DNA from: Alloprevotella sp.
Lineage (GTDB): Bacteria; Bacteroidota; Bacteroidia; Bacteroidales; Bacteroidaceae
Assembly: GCA_017478625.1 (NCBI GenBank)
Contig: JAFVDF010000005.1
Span: 1 to 64,000 of the forward strand
DNA length: 64,000 nt
Reading direction: 5' to 3'
In this document: piece after piece, positions 1 to 9,041 of the stretch
Layout of the letters: every line of letters starts with the position of its first letter
Numbering within the stretch: position 1 is the stretch's first letter
Program-made: the position numbers and the translations under genes
The notes under the pieces: model-generated
What the model was told of the DNA's origin: nothing
Database searches by the model: none
What the model saw: only the letters and a program-made list of their open reading frames with translations

Positions 1-122
1 GAAAACAAGCCCGTGCCGACCGACTTGATGTAGCCGCCACGCACCATCAGTGCCTGACTCTCGACGACGCAATCAGCAGGTGCCTTCTTGAATCTTTCTC
101 CCAATAAAACTGAAACTTTCAT
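1..122 (-). CDS. proS: Prolyl-tRNA synthetase, N-terminal fragment
   Basis: Only the first 40 codons are inside the window; the gene runs off the left edge. The start is the ATG at 122-120. The visible protein carries the opening of bacterial-type class II prolyl-tRNA synthetases: a KVSVLLGERFK start, then KAPADCVVES, then LMVRGGYIKSVGTGLFS, matching the conserved PADxxxxSHxLMxRxGxI block before motif 1. The enzyme charges tRNA-Pro with proline in the cytoplasm. The assignment rests on this short block alone, so another class II synthetase is not fully excluded. Confidence 0.72.
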   Translation of the reverse strand, partial: MKVSVLLGERFKKAPADCVVESQALMVRGGYIKSVGTGLF

Positions 123-184
123 ATCTGGTTATTTTATTTGTCCGTTTTGGGCGGCAAAGGTACGGAATTTTTCGGATTATCTTC

Positions 185-1009
185 CTATATTTGTCTTTGT
201 CTGTCAATTTGATAATAGTGGTCTCTGCAAGGTATGCTTTTATCCATCCAATGAAGGTAGTTCCAGGCATCAACAGAGACACCTTCTTCGTGCTTGCAAC
301 CAAAATTGTAACTGGCTACTGTGTCTTGGGATTTGAAATAGAAGTACCCATCACCCATGTTGCCTTCATATTGGGCATATCCGTTAAGACATGCAACAGG
401 CTTGTCGCCTATTTCGGCATTCTTTGCGAATAGGCTAAGCCTATATAGTGTGTCGCTCACGGTACTTTTGTCGATACGCGCAAAGCCATAAACATCATCA
501 GCTAACATCAGTCTGTCAATGGGTGTCCGGTCACCTTGCAGAGATGGATGTAAAGCATCGAACTCCGCTTTGATCAACGAATCACGCAACCTTTGTTCGG
601 CGGGTGAAGAATAGTTTACGGTAACCAATTCACCACCATCTTCCCATAATTCGCCAGACATAATCGTGAATCCTCGCCATCCTACCACTTGCCATTCGTC
701 GAGTTTTAATGAGCGGATAGCATTTCTAAATTCGTCATCAAAGAGAAAATCGAAATACTTGACCATTTCGTCTTTGGTATAGACGTTCTTTAAAGGATAC
801 TGTCTATACAATGGGTAGCGAACCAAACCTGCGAAAGTTTCCTTATCGCCGTTGGCGATAGAGTTAAAGATTAGTTGGCAAGTTTCTTCATCTGATCGAT
901 GCTCCAAAGCCTTGCAATCGACACATTCTGTCTTTTTATTGTTATTGCTGCAGCAACACAGTGTCATTGTAAGCATGGACAATAACGCAAAAATCATATT
1001 TCTTTTCAT
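185..1009 (-). CDS. Hypothetical lipoprotein
   Basis: A 274-residue protein with a lipoprotein signal: two basic residues, a hydrophobic stretch and a lipobox ending in LCCCS near residue 20. It should be acylated on the cysteine and held at the cell envelope. The mature part has no fold I recognise; it is rich in D, E and aromatic residues and has no later membrane segment. It is the last of three co-directional genes (transpeptidase domain, lipoprotein, lipoprotein) with gaps of about 20 bases, which suggests one transcript and a shared envelope role. Function unknown. Confidence 0.75.
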   Translation of the reverse strand: MKRNMIFALLSMLTMTLCCCSNNNKKTECVDCKALEHRSDEETCQLIFNSIANGDKETFAGLVRYPLYRQYPLKNVYTKDEMVKYFDFLFDDEFRNAIRSLKLDEWQVVGWRGFTIMSGELWEDGGELVTVNYSSPAEQRLRDSLIKAEFDALHPSLQGDRTPIDRLMLADDVYGFARIDKSTVSDTLYRLSLFAKNAEIGDKPVACLNGYAQYEGNMGDGYFYFKSQDTVASYNFGCKHEEGVSVDAWNYLHWMDKSIPCRDHYYQIDRQRQI

Positions 1010-1030
1010 GGTATTTCTCGGTTTAATAGT

Positions 1031-1735
1031 TTATTCATAAACGCCAAATTCATTCGCATCGTATTTACATTTACCTTGATATGCAAAACAATTGCCATTC
1101 CAAGTGTATTCAAGACCGTAGCCTGTGGGCCAGTCGTTTTCGTTGATTTCGGCCAACACTATTCTTTCGATGTTTTTGTTGTCGAAATCAGCGTCAACAT
1201 ACATCAAGCATATCTCATCAAAATCCATAGGAAGCCAACGTTGGCCACCGCAACTGACAGTGATTTCATCATAAGAGGCGTTCCTGGTTTTGAACAGAGG
1301 CTCTTTCACAAGCTCACCTTTCTCGTTAAATGACAAGGCATGAATTGTTTCTGAAACAACAATGCCTTGGTGCAGAATGCCAAATTCAGTTTTTACCAAA
1401 TAATAAGGTTTGCCGTTTGAAGCAGATACTTGGTATATATCCACGATAGAGCCAAAGTCATCATGCAAGAGCATGGTGTCTAAAACCGTTTGGTTTTTGT
1501 TGTTATTATACTTTATTGTGTTGCGGCAATATTCGGCATAGCCACAGTATTCATCAGACGGAATTGAATAGATGCTTATCCGCCCTATCGTTGCGCTGTC
1601 GATTGGATAGTCCATATCTTCAACAGGCATAAGACTATTGGTTTGTTGTTGTATTACGTCTGCCGTTTGCTTTTTGTTGTCGCAGGAAACAAATGCCATG
1701 AACAACATGACTATTATTAAAAAATGTGTTTTCAT
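1031..1735 (-). CDS. Hypothetical lipoprotein
   Basis: A 234-residue protein beginning with a lipoprotein signal (MKTHFLII, then lipobox FVSC at residues 15-18). The mature region holds many polar residues and ends with GNCFAYQGKCKYDANEFGVYE-like sequence; I see no known domain. It sits 21 bases after the penicillin-binding-like gene and 21 bases before a second lipoprotein gene, so co-transcription is likely. The pairing with a transpeptidase domain hints at envelope work, which is inference only. Confidence 0.75.
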   Translation of the reverse strand: MKTHFLIIVMLFMAFVSCDNKKQTADVIQQQTNSLMPVEDMDYPIDSATIGRISIYSIPSDEYCGYAEYCRNTIKYNNNKNQTVLDTMLLHDDFGSIVDIYQVSASNGKPYYLVKTEFGILHQGIVVSETIHALSFNEKGELVKEPLFKTRNASYDEITVSCGGQRWLPMDFDEICLMYVDADFDNKNIERIVLAEINENDWPTGYGLEYTWNGNCFAYQGKCKYDANEFGVYE

Positions 1736-1756
1736 TGTATTCTGTATCTATTTGTT

Positions 1757-2743
1757 TTACATCACTTTCTTAATTTCATTATAAACCAGAACAGACATGA
1801 GGCCAGCGGTGGAGCCACCATAAAGAGGTTCTACTCCAAGAATCATATTGTCGCCTTGGCAACGGCCATACGATGCGAACGAAACGACCAATAGGTTTCC
1901 GTCACTGAGTACAGCCCAGCCGTATTGTTGGCGTGTGGACGTTCCAGTTTTAGAGTAGTATGTGCGGCCTTCTGGCAAGCTTGAGCGGTGAGCTTTCATC
2001 GTGCCGCTCACGATGGTTTGGCTAAGGGCTTGTTTCACTACGGCCACGTTTTTGGACTCGTAAATGCGGAAAGGCACGAGGGTATCGCCTAGCTCATATT
2101 CGCGAAGCGGATAACACAAACCGTCATTCATAAGTACCTGAAATGCTTGTGCCACTTCGGTCACGTACATCTGGCGGATGCCAAGGGGATAATTGTATGT
2201 GTCTTCACACATTTCAATGTGGTGTTGCTCTGACCTGATTCCCATTTTGCGATAGCTAACTTCATTGCGGAGGAAAACCTGCCTTGGATTGAGATTCAAA
2301 TCTTGCAGGTTCACGAAGGGCGCATTTAACGACTTGCTTAAAGCCTCGGAAATTGTAACTTGTCTGCAAGTCCATAAATGATTGGCATTCTTCGGAGTTT
2401 TCCTTCCGTTTTTTGGACCATCGTAGAGGGTGAGATTAGGGCTTGCACCCATTTCAAGCATCTGGGCCACGATAAACGGTTTCCCAAGACTACCAATGGC
2501 AAAGCCATCGCGGTAGTCTGCGTAGTCAATCATGCCACTGCTGTAGTGGGCAATGACATGACCAGTGTGGACATCCACGACGATGCTAGCAACTTCAAGT
2601 TCGGCATCGTTTTTACGAAAGACGCTGCTGTTGCGAAGGCCTTTATAGGCGCGAGTCATAGCCTGCTCGTTTTCGAGCGTTATGTAACTCAGATGACGGC
2701 CAGGAAGCACTCTATTCCTTTCGAAACGGAGACGTGTGGCCAT
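1757..2743 (-). CDS. Penicillin-binding transpeptidase domain protein (stand-alone)
   Basis: About 328 residues from the ATG at 2743; a TTG 12 codons upstream (2779) is possible but less likely. All three penicillin-binding motifs are present: SLGK (S85-K88), SLN (S138-N140) and KTGT (K265-T268), so the active-site serine is probably S85. The domain resembles the transpeptidase half of class A PBPs, which cross-link peptidoglycan stems. There is no glycosyltransferase domain, signal peptide or membrane anchor, so it may be a 5'-truncated remnant of a longer PBP or a specialised acyl-serine enzyme. It heads a three-gene run with two lipoproteins. Confidence 0.8.
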   Translation of the reverse strand: MATRLRFERNRVLPGRHLSYITLENEQAMTRAYKGLRNSSVFRKNDAELEVASIVVDVHTGHVIAHYSSGMIDYADYRDGFAIGSLGKPFIVAQMLEMGASPNLTLYDGPKNGRKTPKNANHLWTCRQVTISEALSKSLNAPFVNLQDLNLNPRQVFLRNEVSYRKMGIRSEQHHIEMCEDTYNYPLGIRQMYVTEVAQAFQVLMNDGLCYPLREYELGDTLVPFRIYESKNVAVVKQALSQTIVSGTMKAHRSSLPEGRTYYSKTGTSTRQQYGWAVLSDGNLLVVSFASYGRCQGDNMILGVEPLYGGSTAGLMSVLVYNEIKKVM

Positions 2744-2779
2744 TGGGATGTCACTCTTGCGTGGGCAAGTAATTTGCAA

Positions 2780-3263
2780 TTACCAACGATTACCATTTAT
2801 CATTAATCATCACATAAGGCACTCTAAATGAGTGCTTTATTTATTTCCAAATTCATCGATGCCAATCGTTGAATTTCTTTTTTTAGTCTGTTTTTGTACC
2901 ACATTTGTACCTCGGAGGTTTTCAGCGGACTACCTTTAAAGGGGCAAATCGCTATTTTAAGAACTTTGGTGAGACGTATTGAGACGTTTTCAGATTGCCT
3001 ACAACCGCCATTAAGGAACCTATGTGAGACATCATGGGACACGGTGGGACGCAATGAGACGGTTTTAGGCGAGTAAAAATAAAAAAATCGTGACACACCA
3101 ATCTCCATCATAGCAATCCACCTTAATTTCTGGTATATAACTATCCAAATAATTTTATGCCGATGTCACATTAGCCCTTCTATGGTAAAAGAGTCATCTG
3201 CAAACACAAAAGAATATCATATTACAACGGAAAGACCACCTTCAACTCGGTTGTACATCATCA
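2780..3263. other. Intergenic region with imperfect GAGAC/GGGAC repeats
   Basis: No convincing gene. A 95-codon minus-strand frame (2824-3111) has biased composition and no recognisable domain, so I do not call it. From about 2969 to 3062 the plus strand repeats short GAGAC or GGGAC words in front of runs such as gttttcag or ggtttta. The stretch lies between the lipoprotein/PBP cluster and the defence cluster and may mark the left edge of the defence insertion. Confidence 0.4.
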
Positions 3264-4322
3264 TCAAAATTCAATAACTTCTTTATCTTTCAAATAATGG
3301 ATATCAATCATTAATCTCACATCCTCTAGAGCATCAGATTTAAACATTTTTGTTAACCTCCCATTATCATAGTTGAAATACAGTGATACTGGAATGTTAG
3401 ATGATGCCGCCACAATTCTTGCAACCGTCTCTTTATTTGGTAAGCAATGGCGATTAATACCATCTGCACTAATGATATATTTGTTAGCAGATATCATCTT
3501 AAACAAATCTAAGCTATTGTTAGCCGAACTCCCATGATGAGAAAGCAAAACCACATCGCACTGCATCTTATTTGTTTCACTATATCCGAGTTTTAATAGT
3601 GAACCGACAACCACAGAGGGTATCGAATCAGATAGCCACAAAACTCTTTTTCCTCTATATTCAAATATAGCAGCAATACTGCTTGCATTCTCAATGTTAG
3701 TGTCTTCTCGGAATTTGTCTGTTTTAAACTGAAGCAATGGTACTGAATAGTCATCTGCCACGCCACCTGCTTCAATACTTATTTCATCCGTTTCCGACTT
3801 GCTGAGTGGACGGTTATTCGAATACTTGTATCTCAACAGATTCAGAGTGTTCACATCGGGTGAAAGAATGGTAACTTTCATTCCATCAATATCAAAGAAC
3901 AGCCCTTCCGTAACATCATTTATATCAGACGGCCTATTTACAAGAATATATTCATAGACCTTATCTCCAGACACAATACCACATAATACGCCATTCTGTT
4001 CATTTCGTATTTTTTCTATGCCATATTTTCTTGGGGCATTGTATATCCAACGGCCAACAACATTTTCAAGAGTGCAATCCATCTGTATATCCTTTATGAA
4101 TCGGCAGGCACCGCCAATGTGGTCATCATGAATATGAGATAAGAATATGGCATCTATCTGTTCTGATGTTCTAACTATACCCGAAATAACATCTTTCAAC
4201 ACCTGAGTATATGTCTTAGGGTGTCCCATATCGAGAAAGATGTTTCGATGCTTACCGCTTTCACCCTCATACTGCAGGTGAAAAGCATCTCCACACATAG
4301 CCTTGTAACAAATCAGTCTCAT
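3264..4322 (-). CDS. MBL-fold metallohydrolase of a STAND defence operon
   Basis: A 352-residue protein with the metallo-beta-lactamase signature SHIHDDHIGG (HxHxDH, about residues 62-67), a later metal-ligand Asp in LWLSDS and the LLSHHGS block typical of ComEC-like MBL hydrolases. No signal peptide is visible, so it should act in the cytoplasm, perhaps on nucleic acid or nucleotides. Its ATG lies 1 base beyond the stop of the protease/STAND gene, so the two are translationally linked. MBL plus protease-STAND is the arrangement described for type I AVAST anti-phage systems; assignment to that type is by gene order and domains, not by alignment. Confidence 0.85.
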   Translation of the reverse strand: MRLICYKAMCGDAFHLQYEGESGKHRNIFLDMGHPKTYTQVLKDVISGIVRTSEQIDAIFLSHIHDDHIGGACRFIKDIQMDCTLENVVGRWIYNAPRKYGIEKIRNEQNGVLCGIVSGDKVYEYILVNRPSDINDVTEGLFFDIDGMKVTILSPDVNTLNLLRYKYSNNRPLSKSETDEISIEAGGVADDYSVPLLQFKTDKFREDTNIENASSIAAIFEYRGKRVLWLSDSIPSVVVGSLLKLGYSETNKMQCDVVLLSHHGSSANNSLDLFKMISANKYIISADGINRHCLPNKETVARIVAASSNIPVSLYFNYDNGRLTKMFKSDALEDVRLMIDIHYLKDKEVIEF

Positions 4323-4323
4323 T

Positions 4324-7300
4324 TCAAACTCTTTTATATGTCTTTAGGACGCCTTTAAGATTCGTATCGCTATCCAAATAATATATGCCGCATGGATTAT
4401 ATTCACTTAGACACCCTATACCGCCACTAATAAAAACCATCTTATCTCCTCTCACTAGCCATAATATGGCCAAACCACTCTGTTCAAGATATTGCAGAAG
4501 TGGTTCTTTCCTTACAAGAATCTGGGCATATCCGTAAGTTATCGCTACAAGATTTCCATTTTTATCAATGTATCGGCCATCATGTGCATCGTATTCCATT
4601 TCCAAGCCTTCAAATAATCTTCGACATGGAATACTATAACTTCTTATTGTACCAGATTTATCTCCTTCAATATTTCCACTTGCCTTTTCACTGGTATAAA
4701 TGAATGGAACATTAAGATCCTTTATAGTATCAGACCAATCATCCGTGCTTCTGTACACATCCTTATAGGCAGGTGACCAATATTTTTCTCTATTTATTAG
4801 ATATTGCCAATCATCAGAGGGGAATTCATTTCCTTCCCATAAACTTCTATTATCAAGAGACCGAATTGCCTCTTCAACATCTTGCTGTTTTACCAGAATT
4901 GCGTCAACATAAATGGCTACACTATGTCTTTTGAGTTTGTAGTGATACTTTTCCTTACCAATATCTTTTGGATCATCCCATCTATTATAGTTATTCAATG
5001 TAAGCCATTCTATTCCACAATCGTCTACTTTTTGAATCATAGAGACTGGATCAGGTAAGTCTTTGAGCAATGATGTCCACGCTTCATCAGAACCAGGATA
5101 ATTCCAATTATCATATTTCTCATCTCGATACCATTTCTCGTATTCGGCTTCATTATCATCATCTGACGATTCAAAGTCAGCGACTATTTCTCTTGATATC
5201 ATTGAAGGATTAATATTCCTCAAATAAGACTGCCATGTTCCGTGAAACAATTCATATCCTCCAGAACCCTCATTAGCAAAGTCGTTATTAAACTTGTAGT
5301 TGTCTGATAGTATTCCCATTATCTCATGAAAAGCAATCCACTGATACTTCTTACCAACGCGGTCTATCCTATCATCCGAATTCCTGAATGTCCAGCTTTT
5401 TGCAAAACGGTCATACCTCCCATGGAGTTCTACATCAAAGCCCAGATCGTATGCCCTCTTAACAAGCCAGTTTCTTACACCGTCTGTCGGGAATCTGCAA
5501 TTATAATGTTTCTGTAATGGCAATTCCTTAACTTTAAAAGGAATCAAGACATCGTATAAAGCTTGTTTTTGTTCTTCTGACATTAACTTTTCAGTCTCAT
5601 TACAAACAAATTCAAACATCTTATCGCTTATGCTAGCATCCTTTGGCCCTTTTTGTCCATTTAAGATTAAGACAGCTTTTCCCTCACACATACACTCAGC
5701 CAGTTCCCTCATATTGCCTTTAAACAAGCGTAATGCTTTTTCAAATGCTTTTTCCTCGGCAATTGATATTGGGTAAAAGCGCTCAATGTCTGATGAAGCC
5801 AATTTATTCCAGAAATCGGCCAATCCACCTTTAACCGATTCCCAAATCAAGTTCTGTTCCGAACCTTTTCTTTCTTCATAGTCAGGAGCATCATAGTTTA
5901 TATGAAGGAACTCAACCTCATCATCCGTTGGCCATTTTGGAAGAATACTGAAATAAGGCGGGCGGACTTTTTTCATATTGACAGAAGTCAGCCCCTCTTT
6001 GTAACAGGCATATTCAATAATATTTCTGGCATAGTCTCTCAACAAAATATCTTTAGGCGGATTATTGTGCTTAAAAATGGTATCATATACATACTTACCC
6101 AATTTTTTAAGCCCTTCGCCCGAGGATGTTCTCAATGCTACTCCGTATGCTACCGCGAATAACCGTTCATAAACATACATGTCATCAACATTCTCGAAAG
6201 TACGTATAATATCAATGAGCACATCCACCTTCTCTGAAAGGAGATTGACAAGTGCCTTTGTCGCTTCGTCTCGATGTTTGATGTATGTTGACGACAGAAT
6301 CCAACATAGCATAATAGCGGCCAATCTTGTAGACTCCGGATCTGAATTTGCAGATACACCTTCAGACCATGCCCAGTCTATCAACCGACGTAAAGGGTTT
6401 GCGCATTTCTCATCATCATATCCGGCACATCCATTGAAAAAGAACTGAAAAGTTCCATCACGTTCAGGCATAGACTTACACATCATTAATGCATGAAAAT
6501 AATCAGCATTGAATGGATGATCTGGAATCGCAGAAAGTTCTGCCAACTTATTAAACCAGACATCTGAATCGACCCTACACATTCTGGAGTTGAGGAAAAT
6601 TTTTATTGCTTCCTTATTGATGGATTCAATGGATCGCCAATTTAAACTGTTTATCAGTGCTTCCGAAATAAAGTCAAGGCAAGAAGAATATTGCCTTTCT
6701 ATTTTCTTTGGCGGAATAAAGTGAATTATGTCTGTTATTTCACGGCCATATGCTTCTGGTATTAAGATTGCAAACGCTTCTAGTATACCTTTGTATTCCC
6801 AATTAGTATCAACAATTATCGAGCTAAGGGTGTTGTCGTCATTGACATTCCCTACAAAAGACTCCCAGTCCTGGTATTTCTTAACTATTTCTCCAGCAAT
6901 AATAAAGTCACTAATTCTTTGATAGCAAAAAAAAACGCAGTCTTCATTCTCATCACTGATTTGTGGCTTCGTCTTTAGCAGAATGTTGTTATCTATAAGG
7001 TCGGCCAACAATGATGGACAACTAGGGAAGGATGTCTGCAGTATTCTATCAGCATCCTGTTTCCTCAAAAGATTGTACTTGGCTTCAAACATCGGGAGGG
7101 CGAGCAATTGTACGGAACTGCTGACGACATCCCGATACTTGTATTCTGGTCTTTTTTTGCCAAACTGCTGATCTTGAATCCTAAAATATCGGTTGAATAG
7201 TGAGGTTACATCGTTGAAACCTTTGGGAAAATCTTTTCCGCCAGATGCTTCTAATGTGTCACAAACAATCTTGAGAAATAAAGGATTACAGAATTCCGGA

Positions 7301-9021
7301 GTAAGAATAGGAACATTAGGTAAGTTCAATTTATAAGCCAAACAGAATTGCCTGACAGCTTCATACTCCAAGCCTTTAAATCCTTTATGTTCAATGATTG
7401 TTGCATTACTTTCTGATTCCACATCATCAGGAATAACATCATCAAAGTATGTATCACGCACAGATACTACCAGACCAATCGCTGGATAATCTTCTAGTGA
7501 ATGTATCAGTCCTGATAGTTTGTCTTTCCACAAGTTGGCTTGTTTGCCTTCATTCAATGCGTCAATCATTAATAATGCCCTAGAACCGACTTGACATCCT
7601 ACCTGATTAAAACTAGACAGGAATTCCGGAAATGTACCTGCAAAACCAATTTTAGATGTTATGGTACTTTCATAGATGCCATCAGAGAAATCGGTACCAA
7701 GAAACAATAGCGTTGGTAGCCCATCAGCAATTCTCTTGCTAGCCATATCTCCCATCAAATGAGACTTTCCACAACCTGCTTCTCCTTTAATTATAAGATA
7801 GGGGGTATTCGCCAGCCCAATCTTCAAGTCTTTATAGTCCTCGGTGAAAGTATATAAATCCCGTGATATCTCAGATAGTCTTGACTCGTCAGCCTCTACT
7901 TCGTTCTTTAATTTATCCTCTGCCTCTCGCGTTGACGAATTATCAGAGTACAAATCGTAACGAACTTGCTCAATCTCAACCTCAAGGTTATCTACACGTT
8001 TTATCAAGTCTGAGAAATTAATACTCCCCTCCACACTTTTTTCCAAGTCTACCAAAGCAACGGCGAAATCGGTTCTGATTGACTTAAGAATTAATTCCAA
8101 GTGTCCAATCCTGCTTGATTCAGGTCTGACCATATAACTCTTTTCCGTTAACCATGCATCTACAGTTCTAATCAGTCTTTCGTAATAGATGGGAGTCTTG
8201 GCAACACAATCAATGTATCTAGCTGTTCCTGTCTTTACATTGACTTTTTGACAATATCTAGGGCCAAGATTAGCAATGGTCTCATTTACGTTGTTCTCAA
8301 AAGTTTTGTGTCCCAATCCATGATGTCCAAGGAATGATAATGGTATCTGTTTCTTATATTCAAAACCCAGTAGTTCATTAAATGATGTCAACCTCTGTGA
8401 GAATATTACTTTGCCTCTCTCTTCATCTGTGAATCTGGTAAATATACCGTTGAGATATAATTCTCCACATGCTTCAATAAAAATTCCCGAACCAGACATC
8501 CCAATAATTGTATTCTCGTTATAGTCATCGATAGTAGTAAGTTGGAATGTACGTTCTGACAATACCTCCTGACGGTATGTCATTTTAAGTGCTACCAAAG
8601 AAGACTCTCCAGCTTCACTAGTCTGATCAAGACTTGCCAGAGGAAAACCTTTGGTTACAAACTCATTCTCCCCCACATTCTTGTCAACAACAAATATTGA
8701 TGGGAGTTTCGGATTAATTTCTGCAAGTTCCCGCTGGTTGAAGACAATAATTCCTGCATCATCAACCGAATGACACAGAATAGTTTGATTAACGGGAATA
8801 ACATATTCGTACGTATTGATGTTTGGATTGTAAACACGTAAAGAAACTTTCTCTTTTTCATTCAACCCAGCAAGACAATGCTTGGCAGTCAGAACATACA
8901 CTAATCCAGATAACAGCTTGTTGGAATAAAGTACACCTGTCCCTAATTTCTGTTTAACCGGGTCATTTTTATGTAATTCAACCGTTATCTGAGTTATCAT
9001 GTCAAGACATTTTTCCGTCAT
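4324..9021 (-). CDS. Trypsin-like protease / STAND NTPase (AVAST type I-like)
   Basis: A 1565-residue, three-part protein. Residues 1-200 form a trypsin-like serine protease with H48 (TAKHC), D88 (DDAGIIV) and S176 (GMSGSG) as the likely triad. Residues 413-420 are a Walker A loop (GEAGCGKS), followed by a Walker B strand ALLMIDALNEG, the pattern of STAND NTPases. The remaining ~900 residues are a large helical, tryptophan- and acid-rich sensor-like region. In AVAST systems the C-terminal part binds a phage protein and the N-terminal effector is switched on by oligomerisation; here that effector would be proteolysis. It lies between the SIR2 gene (20 bases upstream) and the MBL gene. The start ATG at 9021 gives an intact protease domain. 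Confidence 0.85.
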   Translation of the reverse strand: MTEKCLDMITQITVELHKNDPVKQKLGTGVLYSNKLLSGLVYVLTAKHCLAGLNEKEKVSLRVYNPNINTYEYVIPVNQTILCHSVDDAGIIVFNQRELAEINPKLPSIFVVDKNVGENEFVTKGFPLASLDQTSEAGESSLVALKMTYRQEVLSERTFQLTTIDDYNENTIIGMSGSGIFIEACGELYLNGIFTRFTDEERGKVIFSQRLTSFNELLGFEYKKQIPLSFLGHHGLGHKTFENNVNETIANLGPRYCQKVNVKTGTARYIDCVAKTPIYYERLIRTVDAWLTEKSYMVRPESSRIGHLELILKSIRTDFAVALVDLEKSVEGSINFSDLIKRVDNLEVEIEQVRYDLYSDNSSTREAEDKLKNEVEADESRLSEISRDLYTFTEDYKDLKIGLANTPYLIIKGEAGCGKSHLMGDMASKRIADGLPTLLFLGTDFSDGIYESTITSKIGFAGTFPEFLSSFNQVGCQVGSRALLMIDALNEGKQANLWKDKLSGLIHSLEDYPAIGLVVSVRDTYFDDVIPDDVESESNATIIEHKGFKGLEYEAVRQFCLAYKLNLPNVPILTPEFCNPLFLKIVCDTLEASGGKDFPKGFNDVTSLFNRYFRIQDQQFGKKRPEYKYRDVVSSSVQLLALPMFEAKYNLLRKQDADRILQTSFPSCPSLLADLIDNNILLKTKPQISDENEDCVFFCYQRISDFIIAGEIVKKYQDWESFVGNVNDDNTLSSIIVDTNWEYKGILEAFAILIPEAYGREITDIIHFIPPKKIERQYSSCLDFISEALINSLNWRSIESINKEAIKIFLNSRMCRVDSDVWFNKLAELSAIPDHPFNADYFHALMMCKSMPERDGTFQFFFNGCAGYDDEKCANPLRRLIDWAWSEGVSANSDPESTRLAAIMLCWILSSTYIKHRDEATKALVNLLSEKVDVLIDIIRTFENVDDMYVYERLFAVAYGVALRTSSGEGLKKLGKYVYDTIFKHNNPPKDILLRDYARNIIEYACYKEGLTSVNMKKVRPPYFSILPKWPTDDEVEFLHINYDAPDYEERKGSEQNLIWESVKGGLADFWNKLASSDIERFYPISIAEEKAFEKALRLFKGNMRELAECMCEGKAVLILNGQKGPKDASISDKMFEFVCNETEKLMSEEQKQALYDVLIPFKVKELPLQKHYNCRFPTDGVRNWLVKRAYDLGFDVELHGRYDRFAKSWTFRNSDDRIDRVGKKYQWIAFHEIMGILSDNYKFNNDFANEGSGGYELFHGTWQSYLRNINPSMISREIVADFESSDDDNEAEYEKWYRDEKYDNWNYPGSDEAWTSLLKDLPDPVSMIQKVDDCGIEWLTLNNYNRWDDPKDIGKEKYHYKLKRHSVAIYVDAILVKQQDVEEAIRSLDNRSLWEGNEFPSDDWQYLINREKYWSPAYKDVYRSTDDWSDTIKDLNVPFIYTSEKASGNIEGDKSGTIRSYSIPCRRLFEGLEMEYDAHDGRYIDKNGNLVAITYGYAQILVRKEPLLQYLEQSGLAILWLVRGDKMVFISGGIGCLSEYNPCGIYYLDSDTNLKGVLKTYKRV

Positions 9022-9041
9022 ACGCTTTAATTATTTGCAGA

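Noticed and set aside
2824-3111. 95-codon minus-strand frame before the MBL gene
   Set aside because: No recognisable domain; its composition comes from repeated GAGAC/GGGAC words, and no ribosome-binding site is evident.
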